The notes beneath the pieces were generated by a model that saw only the letters and a program-made list of their open reading frames with translations, had not been told where the DNA came from and ran no database searches. From the NCBI RefSeq assembly GCF_005298075.1, contig NZ_SZZH01000001.1, positions 1,798,001-1,862,000 on the forward strand: a stretch of 64,000 nucleotides of DNA. Reading direction: 5' to 3'. Every line of letters starts with the position of its first letter. Positions within the stretch are counted from its first letter, which is position 1. This DNA comes from Nakamurella flava. GTDB taxonomy: Bacteria; Actinomycetota; Actinomycetes; Mycobacteriales; Nakamurellaceae. This document shows, one piece after another, positions 31,380 to 40,487 of this stretch. A program made the position numbers and the translations under genes.

Positions 31380-31763
31380 CTAGCGCTGGCAGTACCAGGA
31401 GAACACGTCCCACCGGTTCCGTAACCCGGACCAGGCGCCCGGACCGTACTGGTTGGCGCAGGCCCGGTTGACGTCGATCCCGCCGCGGTATCCCCACGGC
31501 GCCGAACAGCGCCAACTGTAGGCGTCCCAACGGTTTCCGTACGTAGCCGTCAGACCCCAGCTCGACGGGTACTGCATGGAACATGCTCGCTGCATGTCTA
31601 CTCCACCGACCGGTGTGGCCGCACTGGCCGACGGCGCGACACCGAGCGACAGCGCTGCGGCCGCCGCGAGACCGGCCGCCCCGACGACCAGACGCCGACC
31701 CCAGGTGGAGGACGGACGCTGCTCCCCAGTGGCTCTGTTACCCACGGATCTGACATTACCCAT
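31380..31763 (-). CDS. Secreted protein with two NRWDxxSWxC repeats
   Basis: A 127-residue exported protein. A Sec signal peptide (basic residues 13-24, hydrophobic 26-45) has a predicted AxA cleavage site in PSASA near residue 48. The mature part is two copies of an approximately 32-residue unit, 54-86 and 95-125: G(V/I)D-x2-RAC-x2-QY early, and NRWD-(A/V)-(Y/F)-SW-x-C late, with two Cys each that could form a disulfide inside each repeat. Similar units occur in short secreted actinobacterial proteins; the function is unknown and binding of a surface ligand is a guess. I chose the ATG at 31763 over a GTG nine bases upstream because the GTG has no room for a ribosome binding site. A possible -10 (TAGCCT) lies at 31814-31809. 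Confidence 0.75.
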   Translation of the reverse strand: MGNVRSVGNRATGEQRPSSTWGRRLVVGAAGLAAAAALSLGVAPSASAATPVGGVDMQRACSMQYPSSWGLTATYGNRWDAYSWRCSAPWGYRGGIDVNRACANQYGPGAWSGLRNRWDVFSWYCQR

Positions 31764-31876
31764 CGTTTCCACCCTTTCCTGTCCGCCGCTGTCCGGCGAA
31801 TTCAGGAAAGGCTAAAATGAGCACCCCCCGCGCACTACCCGTAAAAGGACGGGGTGCTGATCGAACGCACGCGATC

Positions 31877-32245
31877 TCAGTCGGATCGGAGACCGAAACC
31901 AAACCCGAGCACTATTCTCGTGCTGCCCGGGTCCAGCCCACGCAGGTGCTCGAACGGGACGACCACCCGGCCCCTGTCCAGCGCTTCCCGGGCAACCGGG
32001 TCGCCGGTGTCCTCGACGAACCGCCGCAGGTCGGCCGTGACCCGATCGGGCAAGTCGTCCATCAGGTACTGATACCGACCGCCGGTCTCCGCCAGCACTT
32101 CATCCAGGAGGCGTCCGTCCGGGTTCGGGGATCCCCCCGCGGCCCGCTCCCGCGCCATCTCGGGCGTGACCACCTCGGCGTGGGTGCGGAATCGCTGCCG
32201 TGGCTCGCGGCGCGAGCCGTCGTCGTCAGGTCCGTCCTGCGCCAT
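31877..32245 (-). CDS. Hypothetical acidic protein
   Basis: A 122-residue soluble protein I do not recognise. The first 25 residues are Asp/Arg-rich and likely disordered (DGPDDDGSRREPRQRFR). The centre (about 45-75) looks helical (LLDEVLAETGGRYQYLMDDLPDRV), and the end is a short beta-type stretch, IVLGFGFGLR. No signal, membrane segment or metal motif is visible. The ATG at 32245 is preceded by AGGGAGAA, supporting translation. It is divergent from the AraC-type regulator, with 132 bases between them, so co-regulation is possible. Confidence 0.6.
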   Translation of the reverse strand: MAQDGPDDDGSRREPRQRFRTHAEVVTPEMARERAAGGSPNPDGRLLDEVLAETGGRYQYLMDDLPDRVTADLRRFVEDTGDPVAREALDRGRVVVPFEHLRGLDPGSTRIVLGFGFGLRSD

Positions 32246-32377
32246 GACATTCTCCCTGGCCTCTCGGGGCTGCTACCCGATGCCCAGGGTGCCATGGCCC
32301 CCGCTGTCCAGGCTGCGGACCCGCGACCGCGTCCCGCCCACCGGAATACCGGCCGGTGATCATCTGTTGCGGCTGAC

Positions 32378-33274
32378 GTGAGTCCCGACTCCGTCGCCCT
32401 CGAGGACGCGCTGTCGTCCCTGGACGTCCATCTCGGTCAGACCCGGCGGTGGAGTCTGTCCCCCGGCGGGACCGTCGATCTCGACCGCGGCCGCACCGTT
32501 CTCGGCTACGTCGCCCACGGCGAGGTCAGGGCCGACACCCTTGGTCGTACCGCCTGCGCGGTCGCGGTGTCGACCGGTGCGGCGACGCCGACGGAAGCCG
32601 GGCGGACCCTGATGGCCGGTGACGCGTTCCTCAGCCTCGGCTGCGACGCCCTCACGCTGCGGTCGCCCGGCCCGGGTCGGCTGGCGACGGCGGTCGTGCG
32701 CTTCGCCCCGCCGGCCGGTCTGCCCCCGCTGCCGCCCGTCGTGTACGTCCCCGGGTTCGTTCGCCTGGAACCGGCCGCGGCCGCCCTGGCCGCTCACCTG
32801 GGACCCCGGGAGCAGTACCCCACCATCTCGCAGGCCGGCGACCCGGTCATCTGCCGGCTCATGGTCACCACGGTGCTGTTGTCCGTCATCCGCGCCTGGG
32901 CGCAGACGGTGCACACCCCAGGTCCCGGACTGGCTCCGAGCGGCGATGCGTTCCTCGACCGCGTCGCCGCCGCCGTCCGGGACGACCCGGGCCGGGACTG
33001 GACCGTCGACCGGCTAGCGCTCGTCGGCGCCATGTCCCGGACCGTCCTGTCCGAACGGTTCCGCGCCGCCTTCGGGCGCAGCCCGGCCGGGTACGTGACC
33101 GAGGTGCGCATCCGGCGGGCCATGGACCTGTTGCAGCTGGGCCATTCGGTGTCCGAGACCTCCCGCGCCCTCGGGTACGCCTCCGACGAGGGATTCAGCC
33201 GAGCGTTCCGGCGGCACGTCGGGCAGGCCCCGTCGTCCTGGCGGGACCAGCGACGCGGCGTCCCGCCGGCGTGA
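32378..33274 (+). CDS. AraC family regulator
   Basis: A 298-residue regulator. The N-terminal two thirds is a cupin-like ligand domain of the type found in exporter-linked AraC proteins (GYVAHGEVRAD, LMAGDAFLSLG). The C-terminal pair of helix-turn-helix motifs spans about residues 190-290: DWTVDRLALVGAMSRTVLS, then the signature FGRSPAGYVTEVRIRRAM and GYASDEGFSRAFRRHVG. The start is a GTG with no clear ribosome binding site. It is convergent, tail to tail with a 19-base gap, with an MFS exporter that it probably regulates, a common pairing for this subgroup. Confidence 0.88.
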   Translation: MSPDSVALEDALSSLDVHLGQTRRWSLSPGGTVDLDRGRTVLGYVAHGEVRADTLGRTACAVAVSTGAATPTEAGRTLMAGDAFLSLGCDALTLRSPGPGRLATAVVRFAPPAGLPPLPPVVYVPGFVRLEPAAAALAAHLGPREQYPTISQAGDPVICRLMVTTVLLSVIRAWAQTVHTPGPGLAPSGDAFLDRVAAAVRDDPGRDWTVDRLALVGAMSRTVLSERFRAAFGRSPAGYVTEVRIRRAMDLLQLGHSVSETSRALGYASDEGFSRAFRRHVGQAPSSWRDQRRGVPPA

Positions 33275-33293
33275 GCCGCGGACGCCGCGCCGG

Positions 33294-34493
33294 TCAGCCG
33301 ACGGCCGGGACGGGCTTCCGGGCGGACGCGGAGAACAGCGCGGCTCCGACCAGCAGCAACACCACGCCGAGCAGGTAGTTCGCCGTCACCCCGACGCTGT
33401 CCAGGAGCAGCCCGCCGACCCCCGCGGCGAGCACGATGCCCGTCTGGAAGCCCAGGACGACCAGGCTGCCCCCGGCCTCCAGCCGATCCGGCATGCGCCG
33501 CCCCACCCACACGTTGACGATGATCAACCAGGACGCGAACACGAATCCCCACACCGCGACCGACACCCCCAGCGCCACCGACGACCCGGTGACCGTCAAC
33601 ACCGCGACCAACGCGGCCGCGATGGTCACCGGCGCCCCCACCGCGAACGTCCGGAACCGGCGGTCGGCGACGGCCCCCACGACCACGTTGCCGACCAACC
33701 CGCCGGCCCCGAAGACCGCCAGGAGGACGACGATCTGCCCGGCGTCGAGGTCGCCGCCGCGTTCCAGCGCCGGGCGGACGTAGGTGTAGGCCACAAAGTG
33801 CCCGAGCACCACGAACACGTTGCCCACCACACCGGACAGCACACCGGGCCGGCGGAGGACCTCCGCGAGCACCCCGGGACCGGCCGTCGGTGCCGCCGGG
33901 ACACTCGGCACCAGCATCCGCAGGGGAATCGCCAGGACGATGGTGAGCGCCCCGACCAGGCCGAACGCGGCACGCCAGTCGATCCACTCGCTGAGCACCA
34001 CGCCCACCGGCACCCCGGCCACCGTCGCCAGCGACACTCCCGCCGAGGTGAACATGGTCCCGCGGCCCACCCGGTCCGCACCGGCGACCCGCGCGACGAC
34101 CGTGATCGACATGGCCCAGAAGGCGCTGATGGCCGCACCCAGCAGGACCCGGGCCAGCAGGAGCAGCACCAGGTTGGGGGCGAGCGCGGCCAGGACCCCG
34201 GACGTTCCGGCGGCGACCGCCAACCCGACCAGCAGCGTCCGCCGATCCAGACGGGGGAACAGCAGGCCGATCGTGGGGGCGACCAGCAGGCCGACGAAGG
34301 CGGTCACGGTCACCGTCTGACCGGCCTGCCCCGGGCTGACGCCGAGCCCCCTGGCCATCTCGGTGAGCACACCGTTGGGCAGGAACTCGGCGGTCACCAG
34401 CGCAAAGCTGAGGAACATCAGGGTGCCGAGGGTGAGGTACGGCAGCCGCCCGGCTGCGGTCACCGGGGCGGACGGGCAATCGGTCGACGACAT
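33294..34493 (-). CDS. MFS transporter (AraJ/Cmx-like)
   Basis: A 399-residue major facilitator of the DHA1 drug or sugar-efflux type with 12 predicted helices. The first helix contains LGTLMFLSFALVTAEFLPNG, where TAEF is typical of the AraJ/PbuE/Cmx group, and the loop 2-3 region reads FVGLLVAPTIGLLFPRLDRR. The substrate is unknown; relatives export arabinose derivatives, purines or chloramphenicol. I start it at the ATG at 34493 with GGTGGAG upstream; a GTG three codons earlier is possible. Its neighbour, the AraC regulator, is the likely controller. Confidence 0.85.
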   Translation of the reverse strand: MSSTDCPSAPVTAAGRLPYLTLGTLMFLSFALVTAEFLPNGVLTEMARGLGVSPGQAGQTVTVTAFVGLLVAPTIGLLFPRLDRRTLLVGLAVAAGTSGVLAALAPNLVLLLLARVLLGAAISAFWAMSITVVARVAGADRVGRGTMFTSAGVSLATVAGVPVGVVLSEWIDWRAAFGLVGALTIVLAIPLRMLVPSVPAAPTAGPGVLAEVLRRPGVLSGVVGNVFVVLGHFVAYTYVRPALERGGDLDAGQIVVLLAVFGAGGLVGNVVVGAVADRRFRTFAVGAPVTIAAALVAVLTVTGSSVALGVSVAVWGFVFASWLIIVNVWVGRRMPDRLEAGGSLVVLGFQTGIVLAAGVGGLLLDSVGVTANYLLGVVLLLVGAALFSASARKPVPAVG

Positions 34494-34587
34494 GGTCTCC
34501 ACCCTGGGACGGCCCGACCCCCGGCGCCCGACCGGACGTCCGGGCGGACCGACCGATCGTCCGCGCCGACCGTGACGCAGCGGCGAA

Positions 34588-35022
34588 TCAGTTGCCGCGC
34601 AGTCGCGGGGCGATGGCCAGGATCTGGCCGAGGACCCCGTTGACGAAACGGGGCGAGTCGTCGGTGGACAGCGTCTTCGCCAACTGCACCGCCTCGTCGA
34701 CCGCGACCGGCGGCGGCACGTCGGCGTCGTAGGCGAGCTCGTACACGGCGATCCGCAGGATCGTCCGGTCCACCGCGGGCATCCGGTCCAGGGTCCAGCC
34801 GTGGGCGTGCTCGGCGATCAGGCCGTCGATGCGGTCCATGTGGGCGGTGACCCCGCGGACGAGCGCCTCGGCCCAGTCCCCCAACGGCACCCACTGCTGG
34901 GTCTGCGGGCCGGTCGGCGGCTGCAGCCGCTCGTCCAGCACCGTCAAGGGGTCGACACCCCGTGCCTCGGCCGCGAACAGCACGTCGAGCGCCCGCTTAC
35001 GGGCCTTGCTCCGGGCAGACAT
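34588..35022 (-). CDS. nusB: Transcription antitermination factor NusB
   Basis: An all-helical RNA-binding protein of 144 residues that joins NusE (S10) in rRNA transcription antitermination. The N-terminus [21 protein letters not shown] is the conserved RNA-contacting helix, and the middle contains [20 protein letters not shown] and [27 protein letters not shown] in shortened form ([20 protein letters not shown]). I use the ATG at 35022 with GGGGA eight bases before it; a GTG five codons upstream is possible. It follows efp but a terminator stands between them. Confidence 0.95.
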   Translation of the reverse strand: MSARSKARKRALDVLFAAEARGVDPLTVLDERLQPPTGPQTQQWVPLGDWAEALVRGVTAHMDRIDGLIAEHAHGWTLDRMPAVDRTILRIAVYELAYDADVPPPVAVDEAVQLAKTLSTDDSPRFVNGVLGQILAIAPRLRGN

Positions 35023-35055
35023 CTGGCCATTCCCCACTGCGTGATTCGCGCTGTC

Positions 35056-35099
35056 TAGAAAAATGCGGCAGGCCGCGCCGGCAGGAAGCCGACGCGGCC
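35056..35099 (-). terminator. Intrinsic terminator between efp and nusB
   Basis: On the minus strand GGCCGCGTCGGC pairs with GCCGGCGCGGCC (one G-T pair, 5-base loop), followed after six bases by a TTTTT run. This is the only textbook rho-independent terminator with a T-run that I found in the window, and it lies inside the normally joined efp-nusB pair. Confidence 0.8.
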
Positions 35100-35113
35100 G
35101 GGAGGTCGGAACG

Positions 35114-35674
35114 TCAGTTCACGCGACCGAGGTAACGGCCGTCGCGGGTGTCCACCTTGATCTTGTCGCCGGTGTTGAGGAACAGCGGCACGGCAATCTC
35201 CGCGCCGGTCTCCAGGGTCGCCGGCTTGGTGCCGCCGGTGGACCGGTCGCCCTGCAGGCCCGGGTCGGTGTGCTGGACGACGAGCTCGACCGAGGCGGGC
35301 AGCTCGACGTACAGGACCACACCCTCGTTCTGCGCGACCAGCGCGACCTGGTTCTCCAGCAGGTAGTCGGCGGCCGAGCCGACCGTCTGGGCCGGGATGT
35401 GGATCTGCTCGTAGGTGTCGCCGTCCATGAAGACGAAGTCGGTGCCGTCCTTGTAGAGGAAGGTCATGTCCCGCTTGTCGACGGTCGCGGTGTCGACCTT
35501 GACGCCGGCGTTGAACGTCTTGTCGACGACCTTGCCCGACAGCACGTTCTTGAGCGTGGTGCGGACGAAGGCAGGGCCCTTGCCCGGCTTGACGTGCTGG
35601 AACTCGGTGATCGTCCAGAGCTGGCCCTCGAGGTTGAGGACGAGGCCGTTCTTGAAGTCCGCGGTGGAAGCCAT
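35114..35674 (-). CDS. efp: Translation elongation factor P
   Basis: It relieves ribosome stalling at proline runs. The 186-residue protein has the three-barrel architecture: a KOW-like domain I with the tip loop [13 protein letters not shown] (the functional basic residue is Lys32), an OB domain II, and a C-terminal OB domain ending with the EFP signature region [16 protein letters not shown]. The length is standard. The ATG at 35674 has AAAGG about 12 bases upstream, a weakly placed site. It lies downstream of pepQ (85-base gap) as in most actinobacteria. Confidence 0.97.
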   Translation of the reverse strand: MASTADFKNGLVLNLEGQLWTITEFQHVKPGKGPAFVRTTLKNVLSGKVVDKTFNAGVKVDTATVDKRDMTFLYKDGTDFVFMDGDTYEQIHIPAQTVGSAADYLLENQVALVAQNEGVVLYVELPASVELVVQHTDPGLQGDRSTGGTKPATLETGAEIAVPLFLNTGDKIKVDTRDGRYLGRVN

Positions 35675-35759
35675 GTGCTTGCAATGCCTTTCGATCAGTT
35701 CGGTGGCGACCCGGTGTGCCGGGCCGGCTGGTGGGACGGCGCCCGCGCCGACCGGGCGA

Positions 35760-36998
35760 CTACAGGATCCGCAGTTCCCGGGCGGTCAGCGTCAGGACGA
35801 GGTAACCGTCCGGACCGACCACGCCACTGTCCTCGATGCGCACTCCACCCCGGCCGGGCAGGTACACCCCGGGTTCGACGGTGACGCACATGTCGGCGGC
35901 CATGATACTGGCCGATCCGGCCGCCAATGATGGCGCTTCGTGCACCTGCAACCCCACCCCGTGTCCGAGTCCGTGGGTGAAACGGTCGCCGTAGCCGGCG
36001 TCGATGATCACGCCGCGACTGGCCTGATCGATGTCCGCGCCGTTCGCGCCGACCACGCAGGCCTCGCGCCCGGCCCGCTGGGCCGCCAGCACCAGGTGGT
36101 GGATCTCCCGCTGCCAGTCGGCCGGTTCACCGAGCACGACGGTGCGGGTCATGTCCGAGTGGTAGCCGTCGACGGTCGCGCCGAAATCGAACTTCACCAG
36201 ATCGCCGGCGCCGAGGACGGCGGCGGTGGGACGGTGGTGCGGGATGGCGCTGTTCGCGCCGGTGGCCACGATCGTCTCGAACGACGGATCCGAGGCCCCC
36301 AGCACCCGCATCCGCTGGTCGAGGTCGAGGCCGACCTCACGTTCGGTGCGACCGGGCCGGATGCCGCCCGCCTCGATCAGTTCGGCGAACGCCTGGTCGG
36401 CCACCCCGCAGGCCCGCAGCAGGGCGTCGATCTCCCCCGGGTCCTTGACCGCCCGCAGCTCCTCGACCAGACCGGACGTGGCCGTCAGCTCGACGTCACC
36501 ACCCCGGTCGTCGACGACCCGGCGCAACGCCCCGTGGGCGGACACGCTGACCGCATCGGCCTCGAAACCGATGACGCCCGCCGCGGTGGTCCGCAGCAGG
36601 GCGGTGTCGACCGGCCGGCCGATCAGCCGGGGCAGGTCCGGGACCTCCGCGGCGGACTGGGTGGTGTACCGGCCGTCGGTGCAGAACCGGGTGCGGTCGC
36701 CGTCGGCCACCCCTGACGCAGAGTCCGGGCCCGACGAACCGGCGTCGTCGGGCACTAGGTCGCCGTCGTCCGCGTCGTCGTCGGCCATCACCAGCAGCGC
36801 ACCGTTGGACCCGGTGAAACCGGTGAGGTAGCGGACATTGACCAGGTCGGTGACCAGCAGACCGTCCAGGCCCCGTTCCCGCAGCACCGCCCGCAGGCGG
36901 GCGCGGCGGGTACTGGTGGGCGACCCGGTCGAGGTGGCCGACGCCGCCGGCGGCGACGGTACGACGGGTGGGCGGGAGTCGTGCTGCGAAGACGTCAT
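35760..36998 (-). CDS. pepQ: Xaa-Pro peptidase (M24B), PepQ-like
   Basis: A 412-residue metallopeptidase of family M24B that cleaves X-Pro bonds. The creatinase-like N-domain (40-170) is followed by the pita-bread catalytic domain, with metal ligands in [15 protein letters not shown] (two Asp), [14 protein letters not shown] (His) and TVEPGVYLP / GGVRIEDSG (two Glu). Odd point: an acidic low-complexity insert at about residues 72-100 ([18 protein letters not shown]) interrupts the N-domain, and a Pro/Ser-rich lead of about 30 residues precedes it. A TAGGAT -10 box (37012-37007) eight bases before the ATG suggests a separate, nearly leaderless promoter, independent of the genes upstream. Confidence 0.93.
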   Translation of the reverse strand: MTSSQHDSRPPVVPSPPAASATSTGSPTSTRRARLRAVLRERGLDGLLVTDLVNVRYLTGFTGSNGALLVMADDDADDGDLVPDDAGSSGPDSASGVADGDRTRFCTDGRYTTQSAAEVPDLPRLIGRPVDTALLRTTAAGVIGFEADAVSVSAHGALRRVVDDRGGDVELTATSGLVEELRAVKDPGEIDALLRACGVADQAFAELIEAGGIRPGRTEREVGLDLDQRMRVLGASDPSFETIVATGANSAIPHHRPTAAVLGAGDLVKFDFGATVDGYHSDMTRTVVLGEPADWQREIHHLVLAAQRAGREACVVGANGADIDQASRGVIIDAGYGDRFTHGLGHGVGLQVHEAPSLAAGSASIMAADMCVTVEPGVYLPGRGGVRIEDSGVVGPDGYLVLTLTARELRIL

Positions 36999-37048
36999 CG
37001 CTGCTCATCCTAGGCGGCGGGGCACCGCCCGGACCCGGCCGGAACGGC

Positions 37049-39148
37049 TCAGCCCGTCGACCGGGCCGCATCCAGTCGCTGCTCGATCACCGGCGCGAGC
37101 GCGTCGACCATGGCCGCCCCCAGATGGTGCACGTCGCGGTAGAGCAGGCGGTTGCCGGCGATCGGGCCGCAGGTGGTGTCGGTGCACAGGTGGTCGAGGA
37201 GGTCGACCATCGGCACTCCGGCGGCCGCGGCGGCGGCCGCGCTCGCTTCCCGGATCTCGCCGTTCAGGGCCTCGGCCCTGGGCAGCGCACAGGCCGCGGT
37301 GTCGTCCAGATGGGCGGCCAGGCAGTTGCTCGGGGCATCGGCGAAGTGGGGCGTGTCGGCCATCATCACCGTCCGGCCGGCGGGCAGCCGTTCCAGCGTG
37401 CGCTGCACACCGGCCCGCCAGGTCGGCAGGTCGTCGGCCGAACGCCGCCCGGCCAGGAAACCGAACGAGTCGTAGTTCGAGGTCACCACCAGGGCCGGGT
37501 CGAGGGCGTCGATGCGGTCCAGGACCGCGCTGCGCCAGGCGTCGCACTGCGGGTAGGCCCCGTTGGGCGAGGACATCCGGACGTCCGCCGCGGGACAGGC
37601 GGAGCGGGTGAAGACGACCAGCGTGGCCTGGCGGTCCAGCGCGTAGCGCTCGACGGCCGGGAACCACTGGGCGGCGTGCGAGTCGCCGAACAGCACGATC
37701 GTCGACGTGCCGTTCGGGTCGCCGTAGGTGCAGTCGGGGATGCGGGTGGTCACGAAGTCGAGCACGCACCCGTCGCCGTACAGGACGGGGACGTCGGACG
37801 AGGCCGCCCGCAGCGACGGCACCAGGTTGTCCGGGACGTACGGGGTGAAGACCGGCGGTGCGGTCGGTTCCCCGGTCGCCGCCGGGCGTCCCGCGTCGAG
37901 CTCTCCCCGGCTGGCCAGCTTGCCGAGGCCGACGAAGCCGGCGGCCAGCACCAGGGCGGTGACCAGCGCGGCGACGATGACCGTGCGGGACGGCAGGCCG
38001 GCCCGGAAGGACCCGGCACCGAAACCGGAGCGGAACGGTTCCTCCACGAACCGGTAGCTGGCCATCGACAGCAGCACGGTGACCGCGAGCATCACGGTGC
38101 CGGACAGGAGCCCGGGCGGCCCCCAGAGTTCCGTGGCGAAGACGATCACCGGCCAGTGCCAGAGGTAGACGCTGTAGGAGATGCGGCCCACGAACTGCAT
38201 CGGCGCCCGGTCCAGCAGCACCCCGCCGCCCCCGGTCACCGGCCCGAACGACCCGGCCGCGATCACCAGGGCGGTGGCCGCGACCGGCAGCACGGCGGCG
38301 GAGCCGGGGAAGGTGGTCTGCGCGTCGTAGACCAGGGCCACCCCGACCAGCACCAGCAGGCCGAGCCAGCCGGCCGTCGCCCGCACCGGCGCGGGGACCG
38401 ACCAGCGCTGATCGCCGGCCGCCCGGGCCAGCAGCAGCAGGGCCAGCAGCGCGCCGACGCCGAACTCCCAGGCGCGGGTGGGCAGCGAGAAGAACGCCCA
38501 GGCCTGCCGGGTCGGGGTGAACCAGACGCTGGCCGCCAGGGAGACGAGCACCAGGGCCGTGACCCCGACGCCGAGCAGCCGCCACGGGCGACCCGACCGG
38601 CGGCGGGCCAGCAGGAACAGCCCGACCAGCAGCGCCGGCCAGATCAGATAGAACTGCTCCTCCACCCCCAGCGACCAGTACTGCTGGTACGGCGACTCGT
38701 TGCTGTCGGTGAGGTAGCTCGTGCCGTTGAGGGCCAGCCACATGTTGGGGACGTACAGCGCCGCGCTGGCCGCGTCGGCGGCGATCCGTTCCAGGCGCAA
38801 CGGCGAGGACACCAGCAGGGCTACGGCGAAGGTGGCCACCGCGACGACCAGCGCGACCGGGATGATGCGCCGGATGCGGCGGGCGTAGAACCGGCCGAAC
38901 CGCAGGCGGCCGGTGCCGGTCACCTCCCGGGCCAGGTGCGAGGTGATGAGGAACCCGGAGATGACGAAGAAGACGTCGACCCCGACGTAGCCGCCGGGCA
39001 GGAACGGCACCCCCAGGTGGAACAGCACCACGAGGCCGACCGCGACGGCGCGCAGGCCCTGGATGTCGGTCCGCAGCTCTCGTCGGGGCGCACCGTGGTC
39101 CGGCGGGTCGATCGGGGTGGCGGCTCGGGTCCGCACCTGGAACGCCAC
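37049..39148 (-). CDS. OafA-type acyltransferase with SGNH domain
   Basis: A 699-residue membrane O-acyltransferase. The acyltransferase-3 domain (about residues 25-400, some 10-11 helices) has the conserved R-x10-H-type start LRTDIQGLRAVAVGLVVLFH and YWSLGVEEQFYLIWP. A C-terminal extracytoplasmic SGNH hydrolase-like domain follows, with the nucleophile in IVLFGDSHAAQW and the closing Asp-His in DVHHLG. Such fusions O-acetylate surface polysaccharides or glycolipids. The GTG at 39148 is chosen because GAGGAG lies seven bases upstream; an upstream TTG would add 15 Arg-rich residues. It is the gene next to pepQ in the accessory block. Confidence 0.92.
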   Translation of the reverse strand: MAFQVRTRAATPIDPPDHGAPRRELRTDIQGLRAVAVGLVVLFHLGVPFLPGGYVGVDVFFVISGFLITSHLAREVTGTGRLRFGRFYARRIRRIIPVALVVAVATFAVALLVSSPLRLERIAADAASAALYVPNMWLALNGTSYLTDSNESPYQQYWSLGVEEQFYLIWPALLVGLFLLARRRSGRPWRLLGVGVTALVLVSLAASVWFTPTRQAWAFFSLPTRAWEFGVGALLALLLLARAAGDQRWSVPAPVRATAGWLGLLVLVGVALVYDAQTTFPGSAAVLPVAATALVIAAGSFGPVTGGGGVLLDRAPMQFVGRISYSVYLWHWPVIVFATELWGPPGLLSGTVMLAVTVLLSMASYRFVEEPFRSGFGAGSFRAGLPSRTVIVAALVTALVLAAGFVGLGKLASRGELDAGRPAATGEPTAPPVFTPYVPDNLVPSLRAASSDVPVLYGDGCVLDFVTTRIPDCTYGDPNGTSTIVLFGDSHAAQWFPAVERYALDRQATLVVFTRSACPAADVRMSSPNGAYPQCDAWRSAVLDRIDALDPALVVTSNYDSFGFLAGRRSADDLPTWRAGVQRTLERLPAGRTVMMADTPHFADAPSNCLAAHLDDTAACALPRAEALNGEIREASAAAAAAAGVPMVDLLDHLCTDTTCGPIAGNRLLYRDVHHLGAAMVDALAPVIEQRLDAARSTG

Positions 39149-39471
39149 GGGCACTCTCCTCGCCGCGTCGGGACCAGCCCTTCGCTTCGTCAACCACGAC
39201 CTCGAACGGGGGAACCCTAGCGGGCGACAGGCAGCGCTGAGTGACGTCAGCGTTTCCGAGAGTGGTCACAAGGGAGAGAAACCGCACAGCCCGTGCCCGG
39301 GGGCGCTTCCCGACCGTGGTCGGCCCGGCCGCCGACGACGGAATACGCACGGCTCGGGCCAGGTTGGTCGAGTCGCCGGGCTGACCTCACACCGTTTACC
39401 CCGCCCCGGATCCGGTCACGGAACGATCGAGCAGCCGCCCCACTCCCACCCCCACCCCTTTCGGAGGTCCC
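39149..39471. other. Divergent intergenic region, acyltransferase / DJ-1 gene
   Basis: 323 bases without a gene. TAGGGT on the minus strand (39219-39214) is a possible -10 for the acyltransferase. CGCTGA-n6-TCAGCG at 39235-39252, with TGACGTCA inside, is a possible regulator site. The stretch just before 39472 is pyrimidine-rich and ends in a good ribosome binding site, CGGAGG. I see no RNA gene here. Confidence 0.4.
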
Positions 39472-40146
39472 ATGTCCCCCCGCGTCCTTCTCGTCCTCAC
39501 CAGCCACGACGACCTCGGCGGCGTCCGCAAGACCGGGTACTTCGTCGGCGAGGCCGCCCATCCGTGGAAGGAATTCGTCGACGCCGGTTTCACCGTCGAC
39601 CTCGCGTCCATCTCCGGTGGCACCCCGCCGCAGGACGGCTACGACGACAGCGACCAGATCCAGAAGGACTTCCTGGCCGATCCGCGGATGGCCGAGCAAC
39701 TGGCCGACACCCGCAAGCTCGACGAGGTCGACCCGGCCGAGTACGACGCCATCGTGCTGGTCGGCGGGCACGGCACCATGTGGGACTTCCCCGACAGCCC
39801 GGCACTCGCCGCGCTCGGCCGCTCCGTCTGGGAGAACGGCGGCATCGTCTCCGCCGTCTGCCACGGCCCGTCCGGCCTGGTGAACATGACCCTGTCCGAC
39901 GGCACCCCGCTGATCGCCGGGCGCCGCGTCGCCGGGTTCACCAACGAGGAGGAGGCCGCCGTCGAGCTCACCGACGTCGTTCCGTTCCTGCTGGCTGACC
40001 GGCTCACCGCCGCCGGGGCCGAGCACGTCCCCGGCCCGAAGTTCACCGAGCAGGTCCAGGTGGACGGTCGTCTGGTCACCGGCCAGAACCCGCAGTCCGC
40101 CGCCGCCCTGGGCCGCGAGGTGGTCACGCTGCTGCAACAGCGCTGA
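39472..40146 (+). CDS. DJ-1/PfpI (Hsp31-like) family protein
   Basis: A 224-residue class I glutamine amidotransferase-like protein of the DJ-1/PfpI superfamily. The nucleophile elbow Cys lies in IVSAVCHGPSGLVN (about residue 128), and upstream is the usual acidic partner region VLVGGHGTMWDF. The length and the early GVRKTGYFVGEAAHPW segment resemble Hsp31/glyoxalase III-type proteins, so detoxification of methylglyoxal or protein deglycation is the likely role; the exact activity is not certain. GGAGG lies four bases upstream of the ATG. Two hairpins follow it, separating it from the flavin module. Confidence 0.88.
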   Translation: MSPRVLLVLTSHDDLGGVRKTGYFVGEAAHPWKEFVDAGFTVDLASISGGTPPQDGYDDSDQIQKDFLADPRMAEQLADTRKLDEVDPAEYDAIVLVGGHGTMWDFPDSPALAALGRSVWENGGIVSAVCHGPSGLVNMTLSDGTPLIAGRRVAGFTNEEEAAVELTDVVPFLLADRLTAAGAEHVPGPKFTEQVQVDGRLVTGQNPQSAAALGREVVTLLQQR

Positions 40147-40156
40147 CCGGACGAAC

Positions 40157-40215
40157 GTCCCGGACCGTGGTGCTTCCGACGGCGGTCCGGGACGGCCCGG
40201 GTGGTCCACCGGGCC
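40157..40215 (+). terminator. Tandem terminator hairpins after the DJ-1 gene
   Basis: A perfect 11-bp stem, GTCCCGGACCG (40157-40167) with CGGTCCGGGAC (40183-40193), is followed at once by GGCCCGG (40194-40200) with CCGGGCC (40209-40215). The two stems probably insulate the flavin-transfer genes from upstream transcription. Confidence 0.65.
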
Positions 40216-40324
40216 ACCGTGGGCCCAATCCTGGGGATTGCCCGCGGTCGCCGTGGCCCGCGACGCTGAGCCCGGGTCCGATGATCAGCGGGGCCCAGTG
40301 TCTTCACAGCAACCCCTCAGGGTC

Positions 40325-40349
40325 GGAACCGGCGAGAAACTCAAACGTT
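40325..40349 (+). promoter_or_regulatory. ECF-sigma-like promoter of the flavin module
   Basis: GGAAC (40325-40329) and CGTT (40346-40349) separated by 16 bases match the GGAAC-n16/17-(C)GTT pattern of stress-type ECF sigma factors. Transcription would begin about 130 bases before the lipoprotein ATG. The rest of the 341-base gap 40147-40487 holds the terminators above and no gene that I can see. Confidence 0.5.
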
Positions 40350-40487
40350 CATCTAGCGTGGTGTCGTCGCGGTGATGCATTCCGTCACCGCCGACGCAAC
40401 GACTCCGCCCCGTCCGACGAGGACGTCGGGGGCCGGCGCATCCCGGGTCCGGGCTTCGGGCCCCCGAACACCAGCAGGAGCCACCAC

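Noticed and set aside
34532-34543. Perfect palindrome CCGGACGTCCGG between nusB and the MFS gene
   Set aside because: It could belong to a terminator or an operator, but a 12-bp GC palindrome is weak evidence in this genome and no partner site or T-run is present.
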